A DNA stretch of 64,000 nucleotides from positions 1,591,001 through 1,655,000 of the forward strand of contig NZ_JANJZA010000001.1 of the NCBI RefSeq assembly GCF_026157035.1, written 5' to 3'. How positions within the stretch are numbered: position 1 is the first letter of the stretch; every line of letters begins with the position of its first letter. Position numbers and translations under genes: made by a program. The stretch is from Sphingomicrobium nitratireducens. GTDB lineage: Bacteria; Pseudomonadota; Alphaproteobacteria; Sphingomonadales; Sphingomonadaceae. Of this stretch, positions 46,311 through 55,177 are shown in pieces. The notes under the pieces are model-generated. The model was given only the letters and a program-made list of their open reading frames with translations, was not told the DNA's origin and did no database searches.

Positions 46311-46526
46311 ATGATAACCCTAGCGATCCTCCTAACGACAGCTTGCGCCCCGAACGTCAGCTCAGCAACCGGCATCGCTACGAACGGGCGCGCGGCGGTG
46401 CGCATCGAGCGCGCTGCTGTGGCAACAGGCGCAAGTTTTGCTGATGCCCAACCCTCTCGAAAAACCATCACGGTACGTTGGGAGGAAGGCGTGCAGATTG
46501 AATATCGCTTGATCGAATTCGAGTGA
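46311..46526 (+). CDS. Small putative lipoprotein at the head of the pilus operon
   Basis: 71 aa. MITLAILLTTACAPN resembles a lipoprotein signal (LTTAC lipobox); the remainder has two likely beta strands (AAVRIERAAVA and KTITVRWEEGVQIEYRLIEFE). No family recognised. It lies 143 bases before the first pilin, on the same strand. A TATATAG run 35-40 bases upstream may be its promoter. Real-gene status rests on the signal-like start and position. Confidence 0.5.
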   Translation: MITLAILLTTACAPNVSSATGIATNGRAAVRIERAAVATGASFADAQPSRKTITVRWEEGVQIEYRLIEFE

Positions 46527-46669
46527 GGCGTCACAGCCGTCCTCCCATCCGAGGGTCACTAACCGACAATTAAGGCCGTTTCCACGACGGCCCGCCTTTA
46601 CCCGAATTTAACGGGCACGTGTCAGTTGAGGCGTTTAGATCCAATATGGATGGATTCGGGGAGGTTTTC

Positions 46670-47215
46670 GTGACCAGGAAATTTTTGACCGTAATTGGCG
46701 TTGCAAGCCTATCGTCGTTTGCTCTTGCAGCGCAGGCCAGCGCACAGACGCAAGGTTCGTTCGGCTCCACAAGCACTGGGGACCTTACTGTATCGGCATC
46801 TGTTCCTGCCAAGGTTCGCATAAGTGGACTGGAAGACGTGACATTCACGGACGTTGATCCAGCTTCCGACGCTTCCAGTAATCAAAATATTTGCATTTAC
46901 AGCAACACGGCATCGGGTGGCTACGAGATTAAGGCCACGGGAGATGGCGCGGCCAACGCGTTCACGCTCGCAAATGGTGCGCTTACTCCAGTCGCCTATA
47001 CGGTTGCGTTCGACGATAGCCCAGGTCAATCGACGGGCTCGCCTTTGACGACCAACGTAGCATTGACCGGGCAGAACAGCACGGCCAGCAATCAGAATTG
47101 CACCGGCGGTGAAACCGCAAGTCTCATTATTGGAGTGGCCTCTTCGGAACTACAGAAGATGCAGGCAGGCCTCGCCTATTCGGGAACGCTGACGCTGGTA
47201 GTGGCGCCAGAATAG
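46670..47215 (+). CDS. Putative major pilin of an alternative chaperone-usher pilus
   Basis: 181 aa. Signal peptide MTRKFLTVIGVASLSSFALA with cleavage near AQASA; the mature part is beta-rich, Ser/Thr/Gly/Asn-rich, with two Cys (NICIYS, NQNCTGG) that can form a disulfide, and ends in YSGTLTLVVAPE, the strand pattern of chaperone-usher and SCPU-like subunits. The GTG start at 46670 has GGGGAGG at good spacing, preferred over a start 17 codons upstream. First structural gene of pilin-pilin-usher-chaperone. Confidence 0.8.
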   Translation: MTRKFLTVIGVASLSSFALAAQASAQTQGSFGSTSTGDLTVSASVPAKVRISGLEDVTFTDVDPASDASSNQNICIYSNTASGGYEIKATGDGAANAFTLANGALTPVAYTVAFDDSPGQSTGSPLTTNVALTGQNSTASNQNCTGGETASLIIGVASSELQKMQAGLAYSGTLTLVVAPE

Positions 47216-47280
47216 CTCTTGAAGTGAGCTGAAAAAAACGGTTGAATCCCGACATCCGGATCGGGGGGGACGGAATAAAG

Positions 47281-47757
47281 ATGAGACGCCTGGTCTTCCT
47301 TTGCTCCGTTCCCCTTTCTTGTCTGAGCATGCCGCATACAGCGGAGGCGCAGCAAAAAGCACAGATCACTGAGATGCGGAACATCGACTTCGGGCAAGTC
47401 GCCAATCTGCAAGTGGACAACTCGCGCTCTATAAATCTTTGCGTGTACAGTAGCTCGTCGCGCTACGCTGTCACCGCTTCGGGATCTGCCGCTGGTGGAA
47501 AGTTCGAATTGAGCGGCGCTGGTGCATCCCTTCCCTATGAGGTGCAGTGGTCGACTAGCGCGAACAGCGCCAGCGGGCAGGCCCTAAGCCCTAATACGCC
47601 CTTGGCGTCATTAACGAGCTCGGCAGTCCACAAAACCTGCAATCAGGCCCCTCAATATTCAGCCTCACTGATCGTTCTCCTTAAGGCAAGTGCCCTCAGC
47701 GCCGCTCGAGCTGGAAACTATTCGGGTAAATTGACTGTCGTGATCGCGGCGGAATGA
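47281..47757 (+). CDS. Second pilin-like subunit
   Basis: 158 aa from ATG 47281; an upstream TTG is possible. Signal peptide ending near TAEAQ. The mature domain parallels the first pilin: beta-rich, Cys in NLCVYS and HKTCNQ, ending YSGKLTVVIAAE. It may be the adhesin tip, minor subunit or adaptor. It directly precedes the usher with 1 base between stop and ATG, so translation is coupled. Confidence 0.75.
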   Translation: MRRLVFLCSVPLSCLSMPHTAEAQQKAQITEMRNIDFGQVANLQVDNSRSINLCVYSSSSRYAVTASGSAAGGKFELSGAGASLPYEVQWSTSANSASGQALSPNTPLASLTSSAVHKTCNQAPQYSASLIVLLKASALSAARAGNYSGKLTVVIAAE

Positions 47758-47758
47758 G

Positions 47759-50167
47759 ATGCTGCGGCTGTTCTTATATCTTTTCGCAATTAGCACCGTC
47801 TCTCAACATGCACCCGCCTTCGCTGCGGACGCTGATAGAGTGCCGCCAGGATTCGAGGACCTCGACGCTTCTAGGGTCGTCATTCTCGACCTAATGTTCG
47901 AGGGTCGGAGCGTCGGCAACGTAGCAGTCGAGATAGAAGGTCAAGAGTTTCGGTTTCGAGATCCTGCCGCAGCGTTGCAGACCCTTCCGATTGAAAGTCC
48001 CGACTTCAACATCAACGATACCTTCAAATCGAATGCGCACATGGTATGCGCACGCCTGTCAAATGCCCTTTGCGGAATTCTCCATCCCGAACGAATTGGA
48101 TTCATTCTGGATGAGGAAAATTTCCGCCTTACAGCTTTCATCGCGGAACAGTTCCTGGCTAACCGAGGACAATCGTCGAAGCTACGTCCCTCGCATTCCT
48201 CTCCCTCGGTCACGGCCTTCTTGAGTGGCGCCATCGCGGGAGTAGATGACCGAGCGAATTACTTGCTGCAGTCGGACCTGGTGGCCGCAATCGGCAACAT
48301 TCGTGCGATCGCAGTCACGTCAATGTCTTCGCGCGAAAACCTGCTCGCTCGTGAAGCGCTTTTGGAAGTCGATCATTCCTCCCTTCGAAGCAAGGCGGGC
48401 CTTTTTTGGATTCCAACCAATGAATTTGTTGGGCGAAGAAGAGCAATTGGCTTGGGTACAGAGACCCAATGGGACACGACTGCCAATCGCGAGATCGACC
48501 TGGGCACAGAACTTTCGTTGGGTCTGGGCGAGCGCTCTAGGGTCGATGTTTTTGAGAGCGGACGCCTCCTATGGACGGGTTTCTTTGCGGCCGGCAATGC
48601 ACGCATAGACACAAGAAGTTTTCCAGAAGGCGCTTATCCAGTTTCGATCAGAATCTCCGGCGCCTCTGGTCGAACTCGTGACGAGATTCGCTTTTTTGTG
48701 AAAGACCGCAGCCTGCCGTCGAGAGGCGAAAGCAAGCTTCATTTTTTCGCCGGTATGTTGGGCGAGACACGCATGGACCAAACGACTTTCAAGCGTCCTA
48801 TCATGTCCGCCGGCTACACAAAGCGAGTTGGAAATGCTTTAGCTCTGGGTGGCGGAATAGTCGCCACCGACAAGACTGCGCTTGGAGAGATCACGGCCTA
48901 CTACGCCAATGAAATTTCTCGCCTGAGGGCCTCCGCAATGGTTGGGGAAAGTGGGCAGGTCGGCGTTTCGGGCAATGTTTCGATCCGACTGACCGAACAA
49001 ATCTCGTTCGATCTTGGAGCAAAAAAGCTGTGGGCCGATAATAACCTCCCGATCTTACCGACTGAGTATTACGGAGAAGCGCTTCCTCGCCCCTCTTCGA
49101 GCTATCTACAACCCACGGGAGGATACACGCAGATTGTCGGCTCGCTGAATGGCAGGGTGGGCAATGCAAGCCTTCGGCTTTATGGTAACTACTCGGACAC
49201 ATCCACCGGTAAGGCCTCCTATTCAATCGGACCTGCGTTGGATTATCCATTGCTATCTGGGGCGCGCGGCTCCCTCAATTTTACTGCCAACCTGCTTAAA
49301 ACGGAATCGTCATTGTTTTCGTTTGTGGGCATTCGTTTCACAAAGTCGCTCGGCAATTCCGTCGTCTCGGGCCGCGGCGGTTTATCCCATGAGACATTTC
49401 ACTCTCGAGACGTTGGCTCTGATCGTACTGAGTTTGTTGGAGATGTCGCAGTCTCATCCCGACGGTATCTGGGGAGTAGCACTCTCTATGGTGCGGTAGG
49501 ACTTGCGCGAGAATACTATGGGCATGACCTGCGTGGCGACGCGTCGGTCGAAACGCGCAAATTGGTTGCGAGAGGTTCTGCCATCCAGAATCTGGATGGA
49601 GTCGGAGGGCAGACCCAATATTCAGCAACCGTTTCGACCGCACTAGGCGCATCGAAGGACACCGTCTTCGTCGCGGCAAGAAATACCTCGCGGGCAGGAT
49701 TGCGCATGGAGTTCGATGCGCCCCCGACTGCGAATTTTGATGTCGAAGTAAATGGCGCTCTGGTCGGCGCCGCCAAAGGTCGTAATGGCCTGGCACTATT
49801 CGTGGAGCCCTATCGCCAGCTCGAAGTCCGTATTCGACCGAAGGGCCGAGCTCAGTTCTTTGTCGAAGAACCTGTTCGCAACGTGACTCTTTTTCCTGGC
49901 GGCGTAATGCGCCTAACATTCTCGGCTCGTCCGCAAGTAACAATCTTCGGCCGAATCACGCGGCAAACGGGCGAACCAATTTCGAGTTCTCTCATTCGTA
50001 CGACACACAGCGTCTCCATCTCAGACGAGCTCGGCTATTTCCAAATTGACGTTGTGGAAGGTGACGAGCTCTTAGTCGGTAGCGAAACAGAGTTGACCTG
50101 CAAACTGCCATTGATGGACGATGGCTATGAGTCTTTTCGAAAGGTCGGGAATCTGCAATGCGAATGA
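47759..50167 (+). CDS. Outer-membrane usher, TcfC/CS1-like (alternative chaperone-usher class)
   Basis: 802-aa outer-membrane protein with signal peptide (MLRLFLYLFAISTVSQHAPAFA). It has a periplasmic N-domain of about 220 residues, a large beta-barrel region with alternating aromatic strands, and C-terminal E-set-like domains (VNGALVGAAKGRNGLALFVE; SARPQVTIFGRITRQTGEP). Length and layout fit TcfC/CooC-type ushers of the alternative (CS1-like) pathway. It secretes and assembles the two pilins. Overlaps the chaperone start by 4-10 bases. Confidence 0.82.
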   Translation: MLRLFLYLFAISTVSQHAPAFAADADRVPPGFEDLDASRVVILDLMFEGRSVGNVAVEIEGQEFRFRDPAAALQTLPIESPDFNINDTFKSNAHMVCARLSNALCGILHPERIGFILDEENFRLTAFIAEQFLANRGQSSKLRPSHSSPSVTAFLSGAIAGVDDRANYLLQSDLVAAIGNIRAIAVTSMSSRENLLAREALLEVDHSSLRSKAGLFWIPTNEFVGRRRAIGLGTETQWDTTANREIDLGTELSLGLGERSRVDVFESGRLLWTGFFAAGNARIDTRSFPEGAYPVSIRISGASGRTRDEIRFFVKDRSLPSRGESKLHFFAGMLGETRMDQTTFKRPIMSAGYTKRVGNALALGGGIVATDKTALGEITAYYANEISRLRASAMVGESGQVGVSGNVSIRLTEQISFDLGAKKLWADNNLPILPTEYYGEALPRPSSSYLQPTGGYTQIVGSLNGRVGNASLRLYGNYSDTSTGKASYSIGPALDYPLLSGARGSLNFTANLLKTESSLFSFVGIRFTKSLGNSVVSGRGGLSHETFHSRDVGSDRTEFVGDVAVSSRRYLGSSTLYGAVGLAREYYGHDLRGDASVETRKLVARGSAIQNLDGVGGQTQYSATVSTALGASKDTVFVAARNTSRAGLRMEFDAPPTANFDVEVNGALVGAAKGRNGLALFVEPYRQLEVRIRPKGRAQFFVEEPVRNVTLFPGGVMRLTFSARPQVTIFGRITRQTGEPISSSLIRTTHSVSISDELGYFQIDVVEGDELLVGSETELTCKLPLMDDGYESFRKVGNLQCE

Positions 50168-50865
50168 ATAGGACACTCCTGCGCTGCAGCGTCGCAATTG
50201 TAGCAGCTGCAGCGGTTTGTGCGCCGTTGAAATCGGAACTTTTGATCGAGAAACTCGTCGTCGAACTCAACGACAACGATGATGGCGTTGAAGACGTTGA
50301 AATCTTCAATAACGGAAATGAGCGCGCGTTCATTTCGATCGAGCCTGTCCGTATAGAAAATCCTGGAGTCGACCCACGACGAATTACGGAAATCGACCCG
50401 GAAGCCCTTGGGCTATTAGTGTCGCCAGGCAAGGTGATTCTAGATCCAGGGCAGCGCCGCCTCATTCGGATTGCATCCTTCGCCCAGCGTCATGAGCAAG
50501 AACAAGTGTATCGGGTTCTCGTAAAGCCGGTTCCCGCTCCGGACGAGCCTGAGGTGACAGGGCTGAATGTCATGGTCGGATACGATCTTCTCGTGCTCGT
50601 GCGTCCACAGACCATAAATTTCAATCTGTCGGGCGAGATCAGAGGCGGAAACTTCACGGTTACTAACCAAGGCAACTCAAGCGTTGAGCTACTTGCAGGC
50701 GAGCAATGCGCAAAGGCTGGCGAGAAGGATTGTCGAGAGCTTCCCGGAAAGCGGCTTTATGTCGGGCAGACATGGAGTCTTCCACTCGAGGGGAACGACC
50801 AGGTCCACTATTTTGTGAAGTATCCAGGCGCCGTCAAACGGCTCACATTCGATCCCGCGGTCTGA
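50164..50865 (+). CDS. Periplasmic pilus chaperone
   Basis: 233 aa with signal peptide (TLLRCSVAIVAAAAVCA). The two-domain Ig-like layout of CS1-type chaperones is visible: LLIEKLVVELNDNDDGVEDVEIFNNGNERAFISIEPV in the N-domain, then LDPGQRRLIRIAS and YRVLVKPVP, a conserved strand region, and a second domain from GYDLLVLVRP. It donates a strand to pilins before delivery to the usher. ATG 50164 (ATGA overlap with the usher stop) is preferred; ATG 50158 is two codons earlier. Last gene of the pilus operon. Confidence 0.82.
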   Translation: MNRTLLRCSVAIVAAAAVCAPLKSELLIEKLVVELNDNDDGVEDVEIFNNGNERAFISIEPVRIENPGVDPRRITEIDPEALGLLVSPGKVILDPGQRRLIRIASFAQRHEQEQVYRVLVKPVPAPDEPEVTGLNVMVGYDLLVLVRPQTINFNLSGEIRGGNFTVTNQGNSSVELLAGEQCAKAGEKDCRELPGKRLYVGQTWSLPLEGNDQVHYFVKYPGAVKRLTFDPAV

Positions 50866-50875
50866 AGTTCTTAAT

Positions 50876-50916
50876 CGAGAATGCGGGTGGTGCCGAGCTT
50901 CACCACCCTAATCTCG
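50876..50916 (+). terminator. Stem-loop after the pilus operon
   Basis: Inner stem GGGTGGTG/CACCACCC with loop CCGAGCTT, enclosed by outer CGAGA/TCTCG, 11 bases after the chaperone stop. The T-rich tail is short, so it may stabilise mRNA as much as terminate. Confidence 0.6.
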
Positions 50917-50963
50917 TCCTTCGGCAAAGACAGAGACTGTCCGAGCGATTCGACCTCGCAACG

Positions 50964-51233
50964 CTAATCTTTGTTTTGTCCGCTGTCGAATGAATTCGAA
51001 CTAGAGCTGTGCTCTCTCAATTCAGCAATCGCAATCGCAGCAGTGAATATTAACGTCACAGAAATTATCCACCCGACAACTAGAGGAATTGGCGGGATAG
51101 ATTTACTTTGTCGTCTAAATGAGCGCATGAAAAGATATGAGATTGCAAATGAAGAGACAAGACCTGCGAATCCGAGCATGACAAGTATGATCAAGATCTG
51201 TCGGTAAATTTTCGCCTCCAAGTTTGGCGACAC
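50964..51233 (-). CDS. Small putative membrane protein
   Basis: 89 aa starting at GTG 51233, with two hydrophobic segments (about residues 12-34, ILIILVMLGFAGLVSSFAI, and 50-70, VVGWIISVTLIFTAAIAIA) separated by a basic loop. No family recognised. It lies in an otherwise gene-poor stretch between the pilus operon and galE, on the opposite strand to the operon. A weak ribosome-binding site lowers confidence; the clean topology raises it. Confidence 0.45.
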   Translation of the reverse strand: MSPNLEAKIYRQILIILVMLGFAGLVSSFAISYLFMRSFRRQSKSIPPIPLVVGWIISVTLIFTAAIAIAELREHSSSSNSFDSGQNKD

Positions 51234-51341
51234 ACATCTCAGGTTTATGTCCTACTTGAGCCTCACACTACGATCTGACTGATCAGTTTCAGAGGGCGCA
51301 ATTCTCTGAAACTGAACGCGCCATAGATTTCAATAAATCGA

Positions 51342-52334
51342 TTAATTGCGCGAGGCAAAACGCCACGCGTCGCGGCACATCTCGGCGATCGAACGCGTCG
51401 CGCGCCAGCCCAGCTCGCGCTCGGCCTTGCCGACCGCCGCCTCGAGCACCGGCACGTCGCCCGGTCGCCGCGGGGCCTTCTCGCGCGGGACCGGGACGCC
51501 CGTCGCCTGCTCGAACGCGCGCACCAGCTCGAGCACGCTCGTGCCGCGCCCGGTGCCGAGGTTGAAGGCGCGAAACCCCTCGCCCGGCGCCTCGAGCGCG
51601 GCGACATGACCTTCGGCAAGGTCCATCACGTGGATATAGTCGCGTACCGCCGTCCCGTCGGGCGTGTCGTAATCGTCGCCGAAGATCGACAGGGGGCCAC
51701 GCCTGCCGGTCACCGTCTCGAGCAGGATCGGCATCAGATTGTTAGGGCTGCCGCGCGGAGCCTCGCCGATCGATCCCGACGGATGCGCGCCGACCGGGTT
51801 GAAGTAGCGCAGCGCCACTAGGTCCCAGCCCGCCTCGCTCGCCGCCAGGTTTTCCATCAGCTGCTCGCAGGCAAGCTTGGTCGCGCCATAGGGATTGATC
51901 GCGCCCGTCGGCGCGGTCTCGTCGACCGGCAGCGCGGCCGGTTCTCCGTAGACGGTCGCGCTGCTCGAAAAGATGAGGCGCCTGCATCCTGTCTCGCGCA
52001 TCGCGCCCAGCAGCGCGATCATCCCGCCGACATTGACGTCCCAATAGGCGACGGGATCGGCCACCGATTGGGCCACCGCCTTGAGCCCGGCGAAATGGAC
52101 GACCGCGTCGATCTTGTGGTCGCGCAGAACGGCAGCCAGCGTGTCGCGGTCCCGGATATCGGCCTCGACCAGCGTGGGGCTGGCCCCGGTGATCGCGCCG
52201 ACCGCCTCGACCACCGAAGGCTCGCTATTGGCGAAATTGTCGAGAAGCACGGGCACGTGCCCTGCCTCGGCCAACGCCACCGCAGTGTGCGAACCGATGA
52301 AGCCGGTGCCGCCCGTCAACAGGATCCGTGCCAT
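51342..52334 (-). CDS. galE: UDP-glucose 4-epimerase
   Basis: SDR-family enzyme interconverting UDP-glucose and UDP-galactose for envelope glycans; 330 aa. NAD-binding GGTGFIGSHTA at the N-terminus, catalytic Ser in FSSSATVYGE and YxxxK in NPYGATKLACE, then the C-terminal sugar-nucleotide domain. High GC and codon use match the core genome, marking the right edge of the AT-rich segment. Confidence 0.94.
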   Translation of the reverse strand: MARILLTGGTGFIGSHTAVALAEAGHVPVLLDNFANSEPSVVEAVGAITGASPTLVEADIRDRDTLAAVLRDHKIDAVVHFAGLKAVAQSVADPVAYWDVNVGGMIALLGAMRETGCRRLIFSSSATVYGEPAALPVDETAPTGAINPYGATKLACEQLMENLAASEAGWDLVALRYFNPVGAHPSGSIGEAPRGSPNNLMPILLETVTGRRGPLSIFGDDYDTPDGTAVRDYIHVMDLAEGHVAALEAPGEGFRAFNLGTGRGTSVLELVRAFEQATGVPVPREKAPRRPGDVPVLEAAVGKAERELGWRATRSIAEMCRDAWRFASRN

Positions 52335-52576
52335 GCCCCTCCCCGATCTCCAGCATCTTTCATGAGGTAAGGCGTCCCGGGCCGCAAGCCGCCGCAGTCC
52401 GTGTCGCGATCCAGGAGAATCCTATTTTATCGGTCGAACGCCGGCCAGAGGCGCCCGTCCTACGGATTGCGCGTCGCGCTCCGGCGGCTAAGAAGTCGAT
52501 GAAGACCGACGCTACGAAATAGGGAACAAGCAAGCGAGAAGCGACTTAACCCCTTGAAAAGACGAGCAACATCGAC

Positions 52577-52590
52577 CACATGATGATGTG
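52577..52590. promoter_or_regulatory. Short inverted repeat upstream of the sulfur operon
   Basis: CACAT-GATG-ATGTG, 21 bases before the ATG of the persulfide-dioxygenase-like gene, near a TTGAAA hexamer at about 52554. Could be an operator; the arms are only 5 bases, so chance is possible. The remaining 240 bases of this gap show no gene. Confidence 0.25.
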
Positions 52591-52611
52591 ATATTGTTAC
52601 ATGAGGTGCCC

Positions 52612-53538
52612 ATGACCGATTCAGTCCTGACCAAGGCCAGCGCCATCGTCGAGGCCGCGCTTGCCGACGAGGCGAGAAAGCCGACCATCGCAGGATTCTT
52701 CGACGAGGCGACCTACACGATTACCTATGTCGTCAGCGATCCCGCGACCAGCAGGGCCGCGATCATCGACAGCGTGCTCGACTACGACCCGGCCTCGGGC
52801 CGCACGGGCTTCGCGTCCGCCGATCGCGTCGTCGACTATGTGACGACCAACGCGCTTTCGGTCGACTGGCTGATCGAGACGCACGCGCATGCCGACCACC
52901 TCTCGGCCGCGCCCTACCTCCAGGAAAAGCTCGGCGGCAAGCTTGCCATCGGGCGCGAGATCATCCGCGTGCAGGAAGTGTTCGGAAAGATCTTCAACGC
53001 CGGCACCGATTTCGAGCGCGACGGATCGCAGTTCGACCATTTGTTCGACGATGGCGACACGTTCGCGATCGGCAACTTGGAAGGCATCGCGCTCCACGTG
53101 CCAGGCCACACGCCTGCCGACATGGCCTTCCTCGTTGGCGATGCGGCGTTCGTCGGCGACACGATGTTCATGCCCGACTACGGCACTGCGCGCGCCGACT
53201 TCCCGGGCGGCGATGCGCGCCAGCTGTTCCGCTCGATCCGGCGCCTGCTCGACTTGCCGCGCGACACGCGCCTGTTCATGTGCCACGACTACAAGGCGCC
53301 GGGCCGCGACGACTATGCGTGGGAAACCACCGTCGGCCAGCAGCGCGACGGCAACGTCCATGTCCGCGACGGGGTCGAGGAGGAGGAATTCGTCGAAATG
53401 CGCACGAACCGCGACCGCAAGCTCGACATGCCGACGCTGATCATGCCCTCGGTCCAGGTCAACATCCGCGCCGGCCACCTGCCCGAGCCCGAGGATAACG
53501 GGGTCAGCTACATCAAGATTCCGGTGAACGCGCTGTGA
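52612..53538 (+). CDS. MBL-fold persulfide dioxygenase-like hydrolase (Blh/ETHE1 type)
   Basis: 308 aa. Metallo-beta-lactamase fold with [12 protein letters not shown] (HxHxDH), VPGHTPAD and [23 protein letters not shown], then CHDYK. The [11 protein letters not shown] segment is characteristic of ETHE1/SdoA and Blh proteins that oxidise glutathione persulfide. ATG 52612 follows GAGGTG. First gene of a four-gene operon with two half YeeE proteins and a TauE/SafE exporter, the layout of bigR-blh type H2S-detoxification loci; no BigR/SqrR regulator gene is adjacent. Confidence 0.85.
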   Translation: MTDSVLTKASAIVEAALADEARKPTIAGFFDEATYTITYVVSDPATSRAAIIDSVLDYDPASGRTGFASADRVVDYVTTNALSVDWLIETHAHADHLSAAPYLQEKLGGKLAIGREIIRVQEVFGKIFNAGTDFERDGSQFDHLFDDGDTFAIGNLEGIALHVPGHTPADMAFLVGDAAFVGDTMFMPDYGTARADFPGGDARQLFRSIRRLLDLPRDTRLFMCHDYKAPGRDDYAWETTVGQQRDGNVHVRDGVEEEEFVEMRTNRDRKLDMPTLIMPSVQVNIRAGHLPEPEDNGVSYIKIPVNAL

Positions 53539-53975
53539 TGGCGGCATTCCCGGGCGCCGACCCGGTCGGCGGGCTGCTCGGCGGCCTGCTGATCGGGCTT
53601 GCCGGCGCACTCATGCTCTTGGGCGCCGGGCGCATCGCGGGCGTGTCGGGCATCTTCGCCCGCGCCACGGGCATCGGCACGGGCAGCATGGACCGCACCG
53701 CGGCCTGGGCCTTCGTGCTCGGCCTGCCACTGGGCGCGCTGCTGCTCGGCCTCGCCGTCGCCAAGGAGCCGCCCAGCTTCTTCGACTGGCCCTATCTCGT
53801 CGTCGCCGGGCTGCTGGTCGGCTTCGGCACGCGCCTCGGCAATGGCTGCACCAGCGGGCACGGCGTGTGCGGGGTCAGCCGCCTGTCGGGCCGCTCGATC
53901 GTCGCCACCCTCACCTTCATGGCCGCCGGAATCGCCACGGTCGCCCTGATGAACATGATGGGAGTGGGCCAATGA
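53538..53975 (+). CDS. YeeE/YedE half-transporter, first subunit (PmpA-like)
   Basis: 145 aa, about four transmembrane helices. It contains the YeeE/YedE thiol motif [12 protein letters not shown], where cysteine handles a sulfur substrate such as thiosulfate or persulfide. Half the length of full YeeE; the second half is the next gene. ATG 53538 overlaps the upstream stop (TGATG); its own stop overlaps the next start (ATGA). Confidence 0.85.
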   Translation: MAAFPGADPVGGLLGGLLIGLAGALMLLGAGRIAGVSGIFARATGIGTGSMDRTAAWAFVLGLPLGALLLGLAVAKEPPSFFDWPYLVVAGLLVGFGTRLGNGCTSGHGVCGVSRLSGRSIVATLTFMAAGIATVALMNMMGVGQ

Positions 53976-54388
53976 TCCGCCGCGTCCTCCCTCCGCTTCT
54001 TTCGGGCATTCTGTTCGGCGCCGGCCTGCACCTGGGCGGGATGACCGACCCGGCGCGCGTGCGCGGCTTCCTCGACCTGTTCGGCGACTGGGACCCCACC
54101 CTCGCCTTCGTGATGGGCGGCGCGCTGGTCGTGATGGCGATCGCCTGGCGTTTTCGCGAACGCATGGAAAAACCGGTTTTCGGCGACAAATGGTGGATCC
54201 CGACCAAGACCGACCTCGATCCGCGCCTCGTCGGCGGGGCCGCGATCTTCGGCATCGGCTGGGGCGTCGCGGGGCTGTGCCCGGGACCGGGACTTGCCGC
54301 ACTCGTCATCGAACCCGCCTCGGCGGCGATCTTCGTCGCTGCCATGTTCGGCGGCATGTTCCTCCACCGCATCGCCACGCCCGACTAG
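53972..54388 (+). CDS. YeeE/YedE half-transporter, second subunit (PmpB-like)
   Basis: 138 aa, about four transmembrane helices. Motifs [18 protein letters not shown] near the start and [11 protein letters not shown] with a conserved Cys match the C-terminal half of YeeE/YedE. Overlaps the first half by 4 bases (ATGA), implying equimolar translation and a heteromeric transporter. Confidence 0.85.
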   Translation: MIRRVLPPLLSGILFGAGLHLGGMTDPARVRGFLDLFGDWDPTLAFVMGGALVVMAIAWRFRERMEKPVFGDKWWIPTKTDLDPRLVGGAAIFGIGWGVAGLCPGPGLAALVIEPASAAIFVAAMFGGMFLHRIATPD

Positions 54389-54397
54389 GACGGCAAC

Positions 54398-55177
54398 ATG
54401 GACCTTTTCTACTGGCTCTCGGGCGGCTTCTCGGGCGCGCTCATCGGCTTCAGCCTCGCGCTTATCGGCGGCGGCGGTTCGATCCTCGCGGTCCCGCTGA
54501 TGGTCTATCTCGTCGGCGTCTCGCAACCGCACGTCGCGATCGGCACCAGCGCGCTCGCGGTCGCGGTCAACGCGGCCACCGGGCTCGTCAATCATGCGCG
54601 CAAGGGCAATGTCGTGTGGAAGACCGGCTTGCTGTTCGCCGCCGCGGGCGTCGTGGGCGCCTTCTTCGGCTCGACCGCAGGCAAGGCGTTCGACGGGCAG
54701 AAACTGCTCTTCTTGTTCGCCATCCTGATGATCGTGGTCGGCGCGCTGATGCTGCGCCGCAAGGGCGACGGCGGCGGCTCGACCGGCGAGCTGACCCGCG
54801 ACAACGCCCCCAAGGTCGGCGCCACCGGTCTCGGCGCCGGCCTCGCGTCGGGTTTCTTCGGGATCGGCGGTGGTTTCCTCATCGTGCCGGGCCTGATCGC
54901 CTCGACCCGCATGCCGATGCTCAATGCAGTCGGCACCAGCCTCGTCGGCGTCACCGCCTTCGGGCTGACCACCGCGCTCAATTACGCCGCAAGCGGGCTC
55001 GTCGACTGGGCGCTGGCCGGCCTGTTCGTGGTCGGCGGCCTCCTCGGCAGCCTCGCAGGCACCCGGGCCGCCGCCCATTTCTCGAGCAAGGGGCAGCTGA
55101 CGAAGATCTTCAGCCTGATCATCTTCGTGGTGGCCGCCTACATGCTCTACCGCAGCGGCCAGGAGGCGTTCGCCTAG
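54398..55177 (+). CDS. TauE/SafE family sulfite exporter-like permease
   Basis: 259 aa, about eight helices in two repeats. The repeats are marked by GFSLALIGGGGSILAVP and GLASGFFGIGGGFLIVPG, typical of TauE/SafE. Probably exports sulfite or another oxidation product made by the dioxygenase. Last gene of the sulfur operon; its TAG shares CTAG with the convergent MscS stop. Confidence 0.88.
   Translation: MDLFYWLSGGFSGALIGFSLALIGGGGSILAVPLMVYLVGVSQPHVAIGTSALAVAVNAATGLVNHARKGNVVWKTGLLFAAAGVVGAFFGSTAGKAFDGQKLLFLFAILMIVVGALMLRRKGDGGGSTGELTRDNAPKVGATGLGAGLASGFFGIGGGFLIVPGLIASTRMPMLNAVGTSLVGVTAFGLTTALNYAASGLVDWALAGLFVVGGLLGSLAGTRAAAHFSSKGQLTKIFSLIIFVVAAYMLYRSGQEAFA

Larger units (their letters stand above)
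40030..51340. other. AT-richer accessory segment with pilus and signalling genes
   Basis: From about 40.03 to 51.34 kb base composition drops visibly below the strongly GC-rich flanks, third codon positions lose their G/C bias, and A/T runs appear. It spans a receiver, histidine kinase, two PilZ proteins, winged-helix regulator, FixJ regulator and a chaperone-usher pilus operon. The left edge is the phosphatase start and the right edge the galE stop. No integrase, transposase or flanking direct repeat was found, so the route of acquisition is unclear. Confidence 0.7.

Noticed and set aside
46124-46534. A 136-codon minus-strand frame ending immediately before the FixJ start
   Set aside because: Its first half is antisense to the small lipoprotein-like ORF and its composition is not protein-like. 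Only the last 20 residues are plausible, which is too little.
51342-52334. galE as part of the accessory cassette
   Set aside because: Its GC content and codon use match the core genome; composition changes at its stop codon.
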